NCBI GenBank assembly: GCA_947631905.1
Contig: CANRND010000007.1
Location: 16,077-80,076 of the forward strand
Source: an uncultured Clostridia bacterium
Lineage (GTDB): Bacteria; Bacillota; Clostridia; Christensenellales; Borkfalkiaceae
Reading direction: 5' to 3'
Length of the DNA: 64,000 nucleotides
Shown: positions 51,748 to 61,782 of the stretch, one piece after another
How positions within the stretch are numbered: position 1 is the first letter of the stretch
How the letters are laid out: each line of letters opens with the position of its first letter
The notes under the pieces: generated by a model
Seen by the model: the letters and a program-made list of their open reading frames with translations, nothing else
Databases searched by the model: none
What the model was told of the DNA's origin: nothing
Position numbers and translations under genes: made by a program

Positions 51748-52545
51748 TCAGTTGTTCGAAGAACCGCTGCTCGCGCTCCCCGCCGCCGAAGCGATTTGGA
51801 GAATGTAGTAGAGCAGTTCGAGCGCCGAGAGGATCAGATCGTTGACATATTGGATGTTGTAGAGCTTAAACAGCTTCTTTATGTCCTCGATCTCCTCCTC
51901 GGTCGCCATTTCGTTTTCGCGGAGAAGTTCATAGGCCCTTTCCTGCGCTCTTTTTTCCGTTTTAAGCGTCATCAGCGAAAGAACAAAGGAGAGCAGATAG
52001 AACCCCGCGCCCAGCGCCGCGAAGACGATCGTCACCCAGCCGTTCGTATGTAACAGCAGAAAATCGAGCAAAACGCCCACGACAATGAGCGGGATAAAGG
52101 CAAGGGGACCGAACGTGATGAGCGGGATGAGCCGTATCCGCGCTTTCATTGCGGGATCGCCCTCCTTGTCGAGTACGGCAAGCGCGGACTTCTGCACCCC
52201 CATAGCGAGCGCGGTAACGCTCTTTTTGTGCCTTGTGAGCCTTCTGAGACGCACTTTCTTGAAATAGTGGCTGTAACTGTTGCCGAACATGAGCGAACCC
52301 ACCGTTTTTACCTTGATGTGTTCCAGCCCGTTGGCGTCCAAGATCTTTCTCGCCGCTTCCACGCCCGTGAGGCCCGCGCTGTTCTCTTTGCGGTTGAAGC
52401 GGAAGTACTTGATACCGAGTACGATGCTTACCGTCAGGGAAACGAGCGCGACAAGAATGATGAGCGCGCCCACGACCAGGATGGCAAGCCCGAGCGACGG
52501 GTTGCCGTTGCCCGCTTCGTTGAGCAATTCTTCCCAAATATCCAT
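51748..52545 (-). CDS. YugP-like (Zn_peptidase_2 fold) membrane protein lacking HExxH
   Basis: 265 residues from ATG 52545 (AGGGAGA upstream). One N-terminal TM helix, then SAGLTGVEAARKILDANGLE, which matches the opening of the YugP-type membrane zinc peptidases, two central TM helices (LIPLITFGPLAFIPLIVVGV and GWVTIVFAALGAGFYLLSFV) and a C-terminal TM near YVNDLILSALELLYYILQIA. Between them YugP has HECGH; here the same stretch reads VTALAMGVQKSALAVLDKEG, with no His at all. So it keeps the membrane layout but cannot bind zinc in the usual way. It is probably a non-catalytic paralogue. Confidence 0.7.
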   Translation of the reverse strand: MDIWEELLNEAGNGNPSLGLAILVVGALIILVALVSLTVSIVLGIKYFRFNRKENSAGLTGVEAARKILDANGLEHIKVKTVGSLMFGNSYSHYFKKVRLRRLTRHKKSVTALAMGVQKSALAVLDKEGDPAMKARIRLIPLITFGPLAFIPLIVVGVLLDFLLLHTNGWVTIVFAALGAGFYLLSFVLSLMTLKTEKRAQERAYELLRENEMATEEEIEDIKKLFKLYNIQYVNDLILSALELLYYILQIASAAGSASSGSSNN

Positions 52546-52660
52546 GACAAATCTCCCTTTTTTTGATTTTATTCCATTATACGACAAATATTTTAAGCGG
52601 TCAAGCGTTCCCGAAAAAAATGCCCGCCGCGGAATGTCCGTAGCGGGCTATCGAAACATC

Positions 52661-53833
52661 CTAAATTTTGGCTACGCCCGAGGCCCTCGCCGCCGCCGCG
52701 ACCGCTCGCGCCACCGCCTCGTGCGCCCGCATATCGTAGGCGTAGGGCAGGATATAGCCTCTTCCGAGTTCCTCTTCCTCTACACAGGAGGCGATCGCCT
52801 GCGAAGCCGCATACATCATGCCGAAGTCGATCTTTTTCGCCCGCACGTCGAGCGCGCCGCGGAAAAGCCCCGGGAAGACGAGAACGTTGTTGATTTGGTT
52901 GGGTTTTTCGGAGGAACCCGTGCCGACGACCGCCGCGCCCGCCTCCAAAGCGTCCTCCCGCGAAATTTCGGGGGTGGGATTGGCGCAGGCGAACACAACG
53001 GCGTCCCGCGCCATCGAACGCACCATCTCTTTCGTGACGCAATCCGGACCCGAAACGCCGATAAACGCGTCGGCGCCCTTCATCGCGCCGGAAAGCAGGC
53101 CTCTGCGGCGTTCCCCGTTGGTTTTCAGGGCGATCTCCCGTTGCGCGGGCGGAAGCCGTCCGTCCCTCTCGTCGAGGATCCCCTGCCTGTCGCAGAGAAC
53201 GACGTCCCCCACTTTCATCTTCAACAAAAATTCGGCAATGGCAACGCCCGCCGCCCCCGCGCCGTTGATGACGACGCGCACATGTTCCATTTTCTTCCCC
53301 ACAAGTTTGAGCGCGTTGAGAAGCGCCGCCGCCACGACAATGGCCGTCCCGTGCTGGTCGTCGTGAAAGACGGGGATATCGAGGTCCTCGATGAGCCGCC
53401 GCTCGATCCCGAAACAGCGGGGGGCCGCTATATCTTCGAGGTTGATGCCGCCGAACGAACCCGACAGAAGCTCTATGGTGCGGACGATCTCCTCGGGGTC
53501 TTTCGTGCGGAGGCACAGCGGAACGGCGTCTACGCCGCCGAACGCCTTAAAAAGGGCGCATTTGCCCTCCATGACGGGCATGCCCGCCTCGGGGCCGATG
53601 TCGCCCAGGCCCAAAATTGCGGTGCCGTCCGTGATCACCGCAACCGTATTCCAGCGGCGGGTGAGTTCGAAGCTCTTTTCAAGGTCCTTTTGGATGGCAA
53701 GGCACGGCTCCGCCACGCCGGGGGTATAGGCGAGGGAGAGTTTTTCGCGGCTGTCCACCTCCACGCGGGGCGTAATTTCGATCTTGCCCCGCCACTCGGC
53801 GTGTTTTTTGAGGGATTCTTCTCTGTAATTCAT
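52661..53833 (-). CDS. NAD(P)-dependent malic enzyme
   Basis: 390 residues from ATG 53833 (AGGAGAAG upstream). It oxidatively decarboxylates malate to pyruvate. Conserved text: SLAYTPGVAEPCLAI (substrate/metal), TDGTAILGLGDIGPEAGMPV, FHDDQHGTAIV and the NAD-binding VINGAGAAGVAIA; NPTPEISRED follows. It is of the short bacterial form without the phosphotransacetylase domain. It is a single-gene unit with its own promoter. Confidence 0.95.
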   Translation of the reverse strand: MNYREESLKKHAEWRGKIEITPRVEVDSREKLSLAYTPGVAEPCLAIQKDLEKSFELTRRWNTVAVITDGTAILGLGDIGPEAGMPVMEGKCALFKAFGGVDAVPLCLRTKDPEEIVRTIELLSGSFGGINLEDIAAPRCFGIERRLIEDLDIPVFHDDQHGTAIVVAAALLNALKLVGKKMEHVRVVINGAGAAGVAIAEFLLKMKVGDVVLCDRQGILDERDGRLPPAQREIALKTNGERRRGLLSGAMKGADAFIGVSGPDCVTKEMVRSMARDAVVFACANPTPEISREDALEAGAAVVGTGSSEKPNQINNVLVFPGLFRGALDVRAKKIDFGMMYAASQAIASCVEEEELGRGYILPYAYDMRAHEAVARAVAAAARASGVAKI

Positions 53834-53857
53834 CTTGCGCTTCTCCTGTTCCGCACC

Positions 53858-53887
53858 ATTATAGAGCAGAACCCCCCTTTCCGTCAA
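53858..53887 (-). promoter_or_regulatory. Sigma-A promoter of the malic enzyme gene
   Basis: Minus strand TTGACG (53887-53882), 18 nt, TATAAT (53863-53858). The 18-nt spacer differs from the usual 17 here. Confidence 0.75.
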
Positions 53888-53926
53888 GCGTTTGCCCTGC
53901 GCGGTCCGCTTGAAAACGCGCCCGCG

Positions 53927-54634
53927 TCAGGAAAAACAGTCGCCCGCATTCACAATGGCAAGGCACAGTTCCGCTTGCAGGTACCTTAAATCCTTTGCAT
54001 AGAGAATGCCGTCCGCGATCTCCGTTCCCCGCCGCTCCGCCGCGGCAAGGCGGACGTTCCAAAGCCCGAAAAGGTTTTCTTCATTCCCGCCGCGCAACCC
54101 TTTGAGCGCTTTTACCACGCCGCGCACCGCGACCCGCGCTTCTTCCTGCGAAAGGTCGGCGCGTTCCAGCCCGTTGGCCGTGTCATAGAGAATGCGCGCG
54201 CAGGTCTCCGCCGTTTCGAGATTTCCCTCCACACGGCTTTTTTGCGCCGCATTTTTGCCCTCTAAGACGAAATCCGAGCCGCTCAGGGTGAGAATGCGGG
54301 TTGCGATCTCTTTCTCTTCCATCGCGCTTTGCACGCGCTCTGCGTCCGTCACGCGGAAGTAACAGGCGAGAACGACGCAGCTCCCGCCCGCCGTATCCAG
54401 ACGGAATCCCGCGCCGCCCGAAAGATATACCTGCCCCGCGACCGCCGCCGCGGTGGTCTCCTCGCAGTCGCGCACGAGAAAGTAGTACTCCCTCTCCGCC
54501 GAGACGCGCGCGTAATCCCGCCCGTACCAGAAGAACACGCCCACGAACAGCCCCACCGTCAATAAAAACACCGCGAGAGCGGCAAGAAACGTCGCCGCGC
54601 TCAGACGGCCCCCGCTCTTTTGAAAACTTCCCAT
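53927..54634 (-). CDS. Membrane-anchored SPOR-like protein
   Basis: 235 residues from ATG 54634. One N-terminal TM helix (TFLAALAVFLLTVGLFVGVF), then an outside domain. Residues of about 60-130 (CVVLACYFRVTDAERVQSAM, then ATRILTLSGSDFVL) resemble a SPOR domain, which binds denuded peptidoglycan at division or spore septa; this match is by eye only. The rest is helical. Similar proteins recur next to peptidase U32 genes in Clostridia. The function is unknown. Confidence 0.55.
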   Translation of the reverse strand: MGSFQKSGGRLSAATFLAALAVFLLTVGLFVGVFFWYGRDYARVSAEREYYFLVRDCEETTAAAVAGQVYLSGGAGFRLDTAGGSCVVLACYFRVTDAERVQSAMEEKEIATRILTLSGSDFVLEGKNAAQKSRVEGNLETAETCARILYDTANGLERADLSQEEARVAVRGVVKALKGLRGGNEENLFGLWNVRLAAAERRGTEIADGILYAKDLRYLQAELCLAIVNAGDCFS

Positions 54635-54650
54635 ACCCCATTTTATGCAG

Positions 54651-54681
54651 AGCCGCGCGGCGTTTATCACGCCGCGCGGCT
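54651..54681. other. Perfect GC-rich hairpin between U32 and the SPOR-like gene
   Basis: AGCCGCGCGGCGT/ACGCCGCGCGGCT around a short loop; no U-tract, so termination of the U32 transcript is possible but not certain. Confidence 0.5.
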
Positions 54682-54689
54682 CATCGGGT

Positions 54690-55880
54690 TTATCGCCTGC
54701 GTCTTAACATGTCTCCCTCTTGAAGGGGATACGGGCATTCGAACGTGTACCGCTCTTGCACGAGTTTTGCATCGGGACAGGGTTCTCCCGCAGCGTTGCG
54801 CAGATCTTTTACGGCGATCTCTCTCCCGAAATACCCGTCGGGAGACAAAATTTCGAGCGTGTCGCCCTCGCGGAAGCGGTTGCGCATCTCCACGAGGACC
54901 CGCCCGTCCCGTGAGCCGAGAACGTTTGCGATATATACGCATTTCCCCTCGGGGACGGAATTTTCATAGTCCTCCGTTTCGCGGTTTTCGCCCAGCGCAT
55001 AGGCAGTGGTGAACGCGCGGCGGGCGGCGCAGCCGAGTTCCCCGCCCAAAGCCGCGGTATATCCGCCGTCCATGATGCGGCGGTAGGCGTTTACGACCGT
55101 CGCAAGATAGTATTCGCTCTTCATTCTGCCCTCGATTTTGAACGAACACACGCCCGCGGCGGCAAGTTCTTTGAGATAGCGGCTCATGTTGAGGTCGCGG
55201 CTGTTGAGAATGTACGCGCCACGCCCGTCCTCTTCGATCTCGTACCACTCTTTCGTCCTGCTCTCCCCGCTCTGGATGCGGTAACGCCAGCGGCACGCCT
55301 GCACGCACTCGCCGCGGTTGCTCTTCCTGCCGTCGAGGTAGTCGGAAAGGAGACACCTGCCGCTGTAAGAGATGCACATCGCGCCGTGGACGAACGCTTC
55401 CAATTCCAGATCGGGAACTGCGGCGTGGATCTCGGAAATCTCTTCGAGGGAAAGCTCGCGGGCAAGCACGGCGCGGACTGCGCCGAGATCGCGGTACATG
55501 GCGGCAGTCTCGCGGTTGAGGGTGTTCGCCTGCGTGGAAATGTGAACGGGAAGCTCGGGCGCGACTCTCCTGCAAAGGCGGAACGCCCCGAGATCGGAGA
55601 TGAGGACGCCGTCCGCTTTGAGTTCATTAAGAAGCCCGAAATACCGCGTAAGCGCGGCGAAATCGCCGTTCCGTGCAAAGATATTGGCGCAGATGTACAC
55701 CTTTTTGCCGCAACCGTGGGCAAAGGAGAGCGCGGCGGCAAGTTCCTCGTCGGTAAAGTTATCCGCAAAAGAGCGCAAAGAAAACGCCTTGCCGCCGAGG
55801 TAGACGGCGTCGGCGCCGTAGTAGATCGCGGTTTTGAGTTTTTGGAAATTGCCCGCGGGGGCGAGAAGTTCGGGTTTCAT
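54690..55880 (-). CDS. Peptidase U32 family protein (YrrN/RlhA-like)
   Basis: 396 residues. MKPELLAPAGNFQKLKTAIY with YGADAVYLGG is the family opening; EAFVHGAMCISYSGRCLLSD, NRGECVQACRW and the Cys-bearing CSFKIEGRMKSEYY complete the pattern. In this superfamily the Cys residues hold an Fe-S cluster and members hydroxylate RNA (RlhA: 23S rRNA; TrhP: tRNA), so an RNA-modification role is more likely than proteolysis. Four-bp overlap with the O-methyltransferase gene matches the yrrM-yrrN order in Bacillus. Confidence 0.9.
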   Translation of the reverse strand: MKPELLAPAGNFQKLKTAIYYGADAVYLGGKAFSLRSFADNFTDEELAAALSFAHGCGKKVYICANIFARNGDFAALTRYFGLLNELKADGVLISDLGAFRLCRRVAPELPVHISTQANTLNRETAAMYRDLGAVRAVLARELSLEEISEIHAAVPDLELEAFVHGAMCISYSGRCLLSDYLDGRKSNRGECVQACRWRYRIQSGESRTKEWYEIEEDGRGAYILNSRDLNMSRYLKELAAAGVCSFKIEGRMKSEYYLATVVNAYRRIMDGGYTAALGGELGCAARRAFTTAYALGENRETEDYENSVPEGKCVYIANVLGSRDGRVLVEMRNRFREGDTLEILSPDGYFGREIAVKDLRNAAGEPCPDAKLVQERYTFECPYPLQEGDMLRRRR

Positions 55881-56467
55881 CGTTTGATACTGACGGCGAT
55901 TCCCTCGCCGTAATCGTAAAATTTTGTCTCAAAGACGGGATCGTTTTGCAGTTGCTGCCGATATTCTGCAAGGTGTAAGGCGAGCATCCTCCGCTTCTTC
56001 GGCACGGCTTCCATCTCTTTCCCGAGGAAAAAAACGTCGTCCGAGAGCAAAACGCCGCCCCGCTTCAACAGCCGCTTGCAGTCGGGAAGATAGCGCAGAT
56101 ACTGCACTTTCGGCCCGTCCGCAAAGATCAGGTCGTACTCCCCTTGGAGCAAGGGCAGGATCTCCCCCGCGTCCCCCTCGAAGAGGGTCACGCGGTCGGA
56201 AAATGCAAACCGTATGAAGTTTTCGCGCGCTTTTGCCGTGCGCACGGGGTCAAGCTCGATCCCCGTATAGCGGGCGCCGCACACCGTGAGCATGGCGCAC
56301 GCCGTCAGCCCCTCGGCCGTCCCGATCTCCAAAATGCGCGCGGGAGAGCGCTCCCTGCACAGGGACAAGAGATATGCGAGCGTTTCGTCCGCGCATGTGG
56401 GGTCCCGCACCGTTTTAGCGGCTTCCCTGAGCGCAAGCAGGGCGGGCGGCAATCCGTTCAGTTCCAT
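55877..56467 (-). CDS. SAM-dependent O-methyltransferase (YrrM/TrmR-like)
   Basis: 196 residues, class I methyltransferase fold: ARILEIGTAEGLTACAML (motif I), YTGIELDPVRTAKARE (motif II), YDLIFADGPK and LLKRGGVLLSDDV. It matches the YrrM group; B. subtilis TrmR (YrrM) methylates 5-hydroxyuridine at tRNA position 34, and the following U32 gene is its hydroxylating partner. Context therefore points to tRNA wobble modification. It overlaps the upstream membrane gene by 10 bp. Confidence 0.88.
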   Translation of the reverse strand: MELNGLPPALLALREAAKTVRDPTCADETLAYLLSLCRERSPARILEIGTAEGLTACAMLTVCGARYTGIELDPVRTAKARENFIRFAFSDRVTLFEGDAGEILPLLQGEYDLIFADGPKVQYLRYLPDCKRLLKRGGVLLSDDVFFLGKEMEAVPKKRRMLALHLAEYRQQLQNDPVFETKFYDYGEGIAVSIKR

Positions 56468-57126
56468 TCCGCTTCGCTCGCGGCAACGCGCGCTTCATAG
56501 GCCCTTCCCAAAATACGCCCGAGGACGGGGAAAGGAGAATTTACCGCCGCCTGCGGGAGCGGTTCGTTGTTGTTCGTGCAGAATACGCGGTGAAAGACCG
56601 CCGTTAAAACCGCGATCTGGTCCTTGTAGATCTCGGCATGGGCGCACTCGGTGCGAAATTCCTCGTACTCGGTGCGGGCGGTGGAAATATCCCCCTCGTC
56701 GAGCTTGATGAGGATGAAATAATACGCCGTCATGTACTTCCAGCCCTTGCCGCCGTTGTGGCGGAGAACGTCGACGTACCGCTTGGCGGCGGGAAGATCA
56801 TCGAGCGCCATGCTCGCGCGGATGTACCGCATGATCGCCACGATGCGCACGAGGAAGAAAAAGGGACTCTTCATCTTTTTTTCGATGAGGGCGCGCTCCT
56901 CGTCGTATTTTTTCTCCTCGCAAAGTTTGCCGCATTTCAGATTGAGATTGTCCTGCATGACGATCTTTGCAAGGAGAAGAAGTACAAACACGGCAGCGGC
57001 GAGAAGAATGACGCCGCCGACGATCTCGCGGGGCTCGCTGTCCAAAACGAGGACGACGATCCCGAACGCGAGGAAGATCGCCGCGCAGATCGGCAAGCCG
57101 ATGTAGACAAACAAATTCCGTTTCAT
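56458..57126 (-). CDS. Two-helix membrane protein with helical C-terminal domain
   Basis: 222 residues from ATG 57126 (AAAGGAG). Two adjacent TM helices (FVYIGLPICAAIFLAFGIVV and GVILLAAAVFVLLLLAKIVM) are followed by about 160 residues of helical, TPR-like text (SMALDDLPAAKRYVDVLRHN, KLDEGDISTARTEYEEF). I do not recognise the family; it may be a TPR-containing membrane scaffold. It lies 53 bp after RNase J and overlaps the methyltransferase gene, so it is part of one operon. Confidence 0.7.
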   Translation of the reverse strand: MKRNLFVYIGLPICAAIFLAFGIVVLVLDSEPREIVGGVILLAAAVFVLLLLAKIVMQDNLNLKCGKLCEEKKYDEERALIEKKMKSPFFFLVRIVAIMRYIRASMALDDLPAAKRYVDVLRHNGGKGWKYMTAYYFILIKLDEGDISTARTEYEEFRTECAHAEIYKDQIAVLTAVFHRVFCTNNNEPLPQAAVNSPFPVLGRILGRAYEARVAASEAEWN

Positions 57127-57179
57127 ATTTTTTCTCCTTTCACGGTGTTTGTTTCGGAAAACCGCCAAACGCCGCGGTC

Positions 57180-59207
57180 TTACACATCTACGAGAATGGG
57201 AATGATCATGGGCGATTGTTTCGTCTTTTTGAAGAGATAATTTTTCAAAGCGCGTTTGAGCGCGGCGCAGAGTTCTTCGCGGTTTTTCGCGCCCGTACTC
57301 TCGATCGTCTTTTCCGCGATCTCTTTGAGGTCGCGCATATAGTCGTGTTCATCCGAAAAGACGAAGCCGCGGCTCTCGACGCCGACGTCGGACAGCACCG
57401 CGTTCCCCGAAACGGCGACCGTGACGATGAATACCCCCTCGCTCGACATGCGGAGACGGTCTTTGAGGACCTCGCCCGTGGAATCCTCGTACCCCTCCCC
57501 GTCGATGAGACGGGAACCCGCGGGGAAGCTCTCGCCCTGCGTGAGGCTTTCGTCCGTGACTTCCACGCACGTGCCGATGTCGGGGATAAAGATGTGCTCG
57601 GGGCGCATGCCCAGCTCCTCGGCAAGGAGGGCGTGGCGCTTCAAGTGGCGGTACTCCCCGTGGACGGGGATAAAAAACTTGGGGCGGAGCAAAGAGTGCA
57701 TGATCTTATGCTCTTCCTGGCAGGCGTGGCCCGAAACGTGGATCTTTTCGAGGCTCTCGTACACGACGTTCGCCCCCAGCTTGAACAGGTTGTTGATGAC
57801 GCGGTAGATCATCCGCTCGTTGCCCGGGATGGGGCTTGCGGAGATGATAATAGTGTCGTTTTTGCCGATGGCGATCTTGTTGAAATCGCCCGCGGCCATG
57901 CGCGTGAGCGCGCTCATCGGCTCGCCCTGCGAACCTGTGGAGACGATCACGATCTCGCGGTCGTAAAAATTCTTAATCTTTTCCACGTCCACAAGCACGC
58001 CCTCGGGAATGACCAGCTCCCCGATTTTGAGCGCCGCGTCGACGACGTTGAGCATGCTCCTGCCCGAAAGCGCCACTTTTCTGCGGTACTTCACCGCAAT
58101 GTCGATGATCTGTTGCAGGCGGTGTACGTTGGACGCAAACGTCGCAATGATGAGACGGCGGTCGGCATTCTCCGAAAAAAGATGTTCGAGGGTGGTACCC
58201 ACCACCGTCTCGCTCATGGTGTATCCGGGGCGCTCGATGTTCGTCGATTCGCCGAGATATAGTAGCACTCCGCGCTTGCCGTATTCGGCGATCTCGGCAA
58301 GGTCGATGGGTTTGCCCGCAACGGGCGTCAGATCGATCTTGAAATCCCCGCTGTGGAAGATCACGCCGTAAGGCGTTTCCACGGCGAGCGCCAAAGCCCC
58401 CGCAATGGAGTGGTTTACGTTGACGAAATTCACCGTAAACACGCCCGCTTTCACCTTTTCGCCCGGGGAGACCGTGATCATTTTTACGGTATTCAGGCGA
58501 TGTTCGCGCAGCTTGTTGTCTACAAGGGCGAGCGTGAGTTTGGTGCCGTAGACGGGGGCCGAGATCTCTTTCATGAGATAGGGTACGCCGCCGATATGGT
58601 CCTCATGCCCGTGGGTTAAAAACACGGCGCGGATCTTGTGCTTGTTCTTGACGAGGTAGGTGATGTCGGGGAATACGAGGTCAATGCCCGGCATCTCCTC
58701 CGTGGGGAAAATGATGCCCGCGTCGATCACGATGATGTCGCTCCCGTACTCGATCGCCGTCATGTTCTTGCCGATCTCCCCCACGCCGCCGAAAAACAGC
58801 ACTTTTACGGGCTGTTTTTTGCGCTTTTTGGGAGCGCGTTCTCGCGCGGGAACGGGAGCGGGAACGGAAGCGGCCGCGCTCTCCTGCGTTTCCCGTCTGG
58901 CGGGAGCGGCCTGCTTTTGCCGCTTTCCTTGTTTTTGCGGCCCGCCCGTTTTTACGCGGCTCTCCTGCGCGGGCGCTTCGGGGAGCCGTGCGGGCGTTCC
59001 CTTGCCTTTGGCGCGGGACTTGCGGCGGGGCTTTAAGCCCGCCTCTTCCATCGCCTCTTTGGTGCGGGTCTCGCCCGTGTGCGCGGGTGCGGATCTTGCG
59101 GGAGGGTTCTTTTTCGCCTGTTCGCGGTTATACGCCTCGATGCCATTGAGGATCGCCAGCTCGATGGCGCTCTTCCCCTCCTGCCCTTTTTTGCCTTTCT
59201 TATCCAA
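57180..59207 (-). CDS. rnj: Ribonuclease J with a long basic N-terminal extension
   Basis: 675 residues from TTG 59207. The ORF-track ATG at 59312 lies upstream of the promoter's +1, whereas AAGGAGA sits 6 nt before this TTG. Residues 1-130 are Lys/Arg/Ala/Pro-rich and disordered-looking (KSRAKGKG, PKKRKKQ), unlike the short start of most RNase J. The catalytic core begins near 134 (VKVLFFGGVGEIGKNM), with the metallo-beta-lactamase motif THGHEDHIGG near 199-204, HSGDFKID, the beta-CASP part and VHGEYRHLK. RNase J degrades and matures mRNA and rRNA with both endo- and 5'-3' exonuclease activity. Confidence 0.95.
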   Translation of the reverse strand: MDKKGKKGQEGKSAIELAILNGIEAYNREQAKKNPPARSAPAHTGETRTKEAMEEAGLKPRRKSRAKGKGTPARLPEAPAQESRVKTGGPQKQGKRQKQAAPARRETQESAAASVPAPVPARERAPKKRKKQPVKVLFFGGVGEIGKNMTAIEYGSDIIVIDAGIIFPTEEMPGIDLVFPDITYLVKNKHKIRAVFLTHGHEDHIGGVPYLMKEISAPVYGTKLTLALVDNKLREHRLNTVKMITVSPGEKVKAGVFTVNFVNVNHSIAGALALAVETPYGVIFHSGDFKIDLTPVAGKPIDLAEIAEYGKRGVLLYLGESTNIERPGYTMSETVVGTTLEHLFSENADRRLIIATFASNVHRLQQIIDIAVKYRRKVALSGRSMLNVVDAALKIGELVIPEGVLVDVEKIKNFYDREIVIVSTGSQGEPMSALTRMAAGDFNKIAIGKNDTIIISASPIPGNERMIYRVINNLFKLGANVVYESLEKIHVSGHACQEEHKIMHSLLRPKFFIPVHGEYRHLKRHALLAEELGMRPEHIFIPDIGTCVEVTDESLTQGESFPAGSRLIDGEGYEDSTGEVLKDRLRMSSEGVFIVTVAVSGNAVLSDVGVESRGFVFSDEHDYMRDLKEIAEKTIESTGAKNREELCAALKRALKNYLFKKTKQSPMIIPILVDV

Positions 59208-59300
59208 AAAATATCTCCTTCCTGCGGAACATACGGAAAAACGAGAGCAAACGCGCTCCCATTCCCGAAGAAGTTCCGTTTTCCAATCTTTTCCGGTAAT

Positions 59301-59329
59301 ATTGTACAACAAATCCGCGCAAAAGGCAA
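59301..59329 (-). promoter_or_regulatory. Sigma-A promoter of rnj
   Basis: Minus strand TTGCCT (59329-59324), 17 nt, TACAAT (59306-59301). +1 is near 59294 with an 87-nt leader. Confidence 0.75.
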
Positions 59330-59377
59330 TCCCTTTTCCCCGCTTTTCTCAAACGGGGACAGAATTTTTTGCAAAAG

Positions 59378-59401
59378 TTATTTCGATATATATCGAAATA
59401 A
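59378..59401. promoter_or_regulatory. Perfect 24-bp palindrome upstream of rnj (operator candidate)
   Basis: Half-site TTATTTCGATAT followed by its exact complement. It lies between the BrkB-family gene stop (59431) and the rnj promoter, about 50 bp upstream of the -35. Palindromes of this type are typical of MarR, ArsR or PadR operators, but no regulator gene is adjacent. Confidence 0.5.
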
Positions 59402-59430
59402 TGAAATTTTTTATTTTGATAAGTGTCTAA

Positions 59431-60231
59431 TTATAGGGTTTTATGCTCCAAATTGCGTAAATTCATGCGGTGGCGGTTGAATACGACCCCCGCCGTGAAG
59501 CAGATCATCATCCAATAGAGCCACAGAAAAAAGATAATGAGAAGGGAAAGCGCGCCGTAGAGCCGCTCCTGGTTTGTGAAATGCAGGTAGACGGAGAACG
59601 CGCCCGAGGCGATGAGCCATGCCGCCGCCGTCAACAAACTTCCGAGTAAAGTCTCATACGGCTTGCAACGGTAGGGACAGATGTAAGCGTTGAGCATCCA
59701 CGCCGCGAGAAACCCGAGGCAGAGGACGAGGGAATACAGCACGAGATAAAAGAGCCATTTCGGCAGTGTGCGGGCGAAGTAGTTGACCCCCAACAAAAGA
59801 GACCCCGCCGCGGCGAAGAAGAGAAGTACGGCAAAAGTGAGCAAAACTGCCGACAGGCGCACTTTCCAGCCGTGCTTTTTGCGGCGGTAATCGTATAAAA
59901 TTTCCCCGCTGCGGCGGAGATGGTAGAAAAAACTTGTGCTTGACCAGAGCGTGGTAGCCAAAAACAGCGCGCTCACCCCCGCCGTTGCGCCCACGGCGTT
60001 CTGTTTGAGATAGACGAGCAGTTCCCGCGCCCAGCCGAACAGTTCGAGGCTCATGATCTGCTCCACGCCGAAAGCGGAATTTCCGAAAAGCAACACGAGC
60101 CAAAAACTGAGCGGTACAAGGGACATGATGAGAAAGAACGTCAGCGTCCCCGCCACTGTCGTATATCTTCTTGCCGAAAGCGCGCCAAACGCGCGTTTCC
60201 CCCACCGCCATGCCCTTTTCGCAAATTCCAT
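59431..60231 (-). CDS. YihY/BrkB family membrane protein
   Basis: 266 residues, six hydrophobic helices. RRYTTVAGTLTFFLIMSLVPLS and NRHRMNLRNLEH are typical of the family (formerly 'ribonuclease BN-like' and now regarded as membrane transporters or channels of unclear substrate). No strong Shine-Dalgarno precedes ATG 60231. It follows the tuf terminators, so its expression is likely low or from an unrecognised promoter. Confidence 0.88.
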   Translation of the reverse strand: MEFAKRAWRWGKRAFGALSARRYTTVAGTLTFFLIMSLVPLSFWLVLLFGNSAFGVEQIMSLELFGWARELLVYLKQNAVGATAGVSALFLATTLWSSTSFFYHLRRSGEILYDYRRKKHGWKVRLSAVLLTFAVLLFFAAAGSLLLGVNYFARTLPKWLFYLVLYSLVLCLGFLAAWMLNAYICPYRCKPYETLLGSLLTAAAWLIASGAFSVYLHFTNQERLYGALSLLIIFFLWLYWMMICFTAGVVFNRHRMNLRNLEHKTL

Positions 60232-60257
60232 ACGGGCAGTATGCGCAACTCCATAAA

Positions 60258-60283
60258 AAAAGCACGGCGCAAAGCCGTGCTTT
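60258..60283 (-). terminator. Second terminator downstream of tuf
   Basis: Minus-strand stem AAAGCACGGC/GCCGTGCTTT followed by TTTTTTT. It shares its GCACGG stem with the first tuf terminator. Confidence 0.85.
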
Positions 60284-60348
60284 CCCCGTTTCTGCCCCCG
60301 CCGCAGGGAAAAACCGCATGCGGCAGGAAAACGGATGATACGACAAAA

Positions 60349-60367
60349 AGCACGGACGAGCCGTGCT
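60349..60367 (-). terminator. First terminator of tuf
   Basis: Stem AGCACGG/CCGTGCT around ACGAG, followed on the minus strand by TTTTTG. Confidence 0.85.
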
Positions 60368-60390
60368 ATTTATCTTGTCGTTTCAAATCC

Positions 60391-61611
<1,221 letters not shown>

Positions 61612-61714
61612 TTTGAGTGATCCTCCGATTATTTTATAATTTTGATAACTTCTTCCCTCAGGAAGCGCAGCTATCTATCATCCGATAAAGAGCTGATTTT
61701 TGCTTATCGAGGTT

Positions 61715-61743
61715 ATTATACCCCAATCTTTGAAAATTTGCAA
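61715..61743 (-). promoter_or_regulatory. Sigma-A promoter of tuf
   Basis: Minus strand TTGCAA (61743-61738), 17 nt, TATAAT (61720-61715). +1 is near 61708 with a leader of about 96 nt that includes small hairpins. Confidence 0.85.
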
Positions 61744-61782
61744 ATGTTTTTATGCAAATTTTTCCGAAAACGGGAAAACTGC

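Noticed and set aside
60238-60266. Sixth leaderless promoter for the BrkB-family gene (CATACT 6 nt before ATG)
   Set aside because: The -10 match is poor and the -35 region is part of the tuf terminator, with no recognisable TTGACA-like box.
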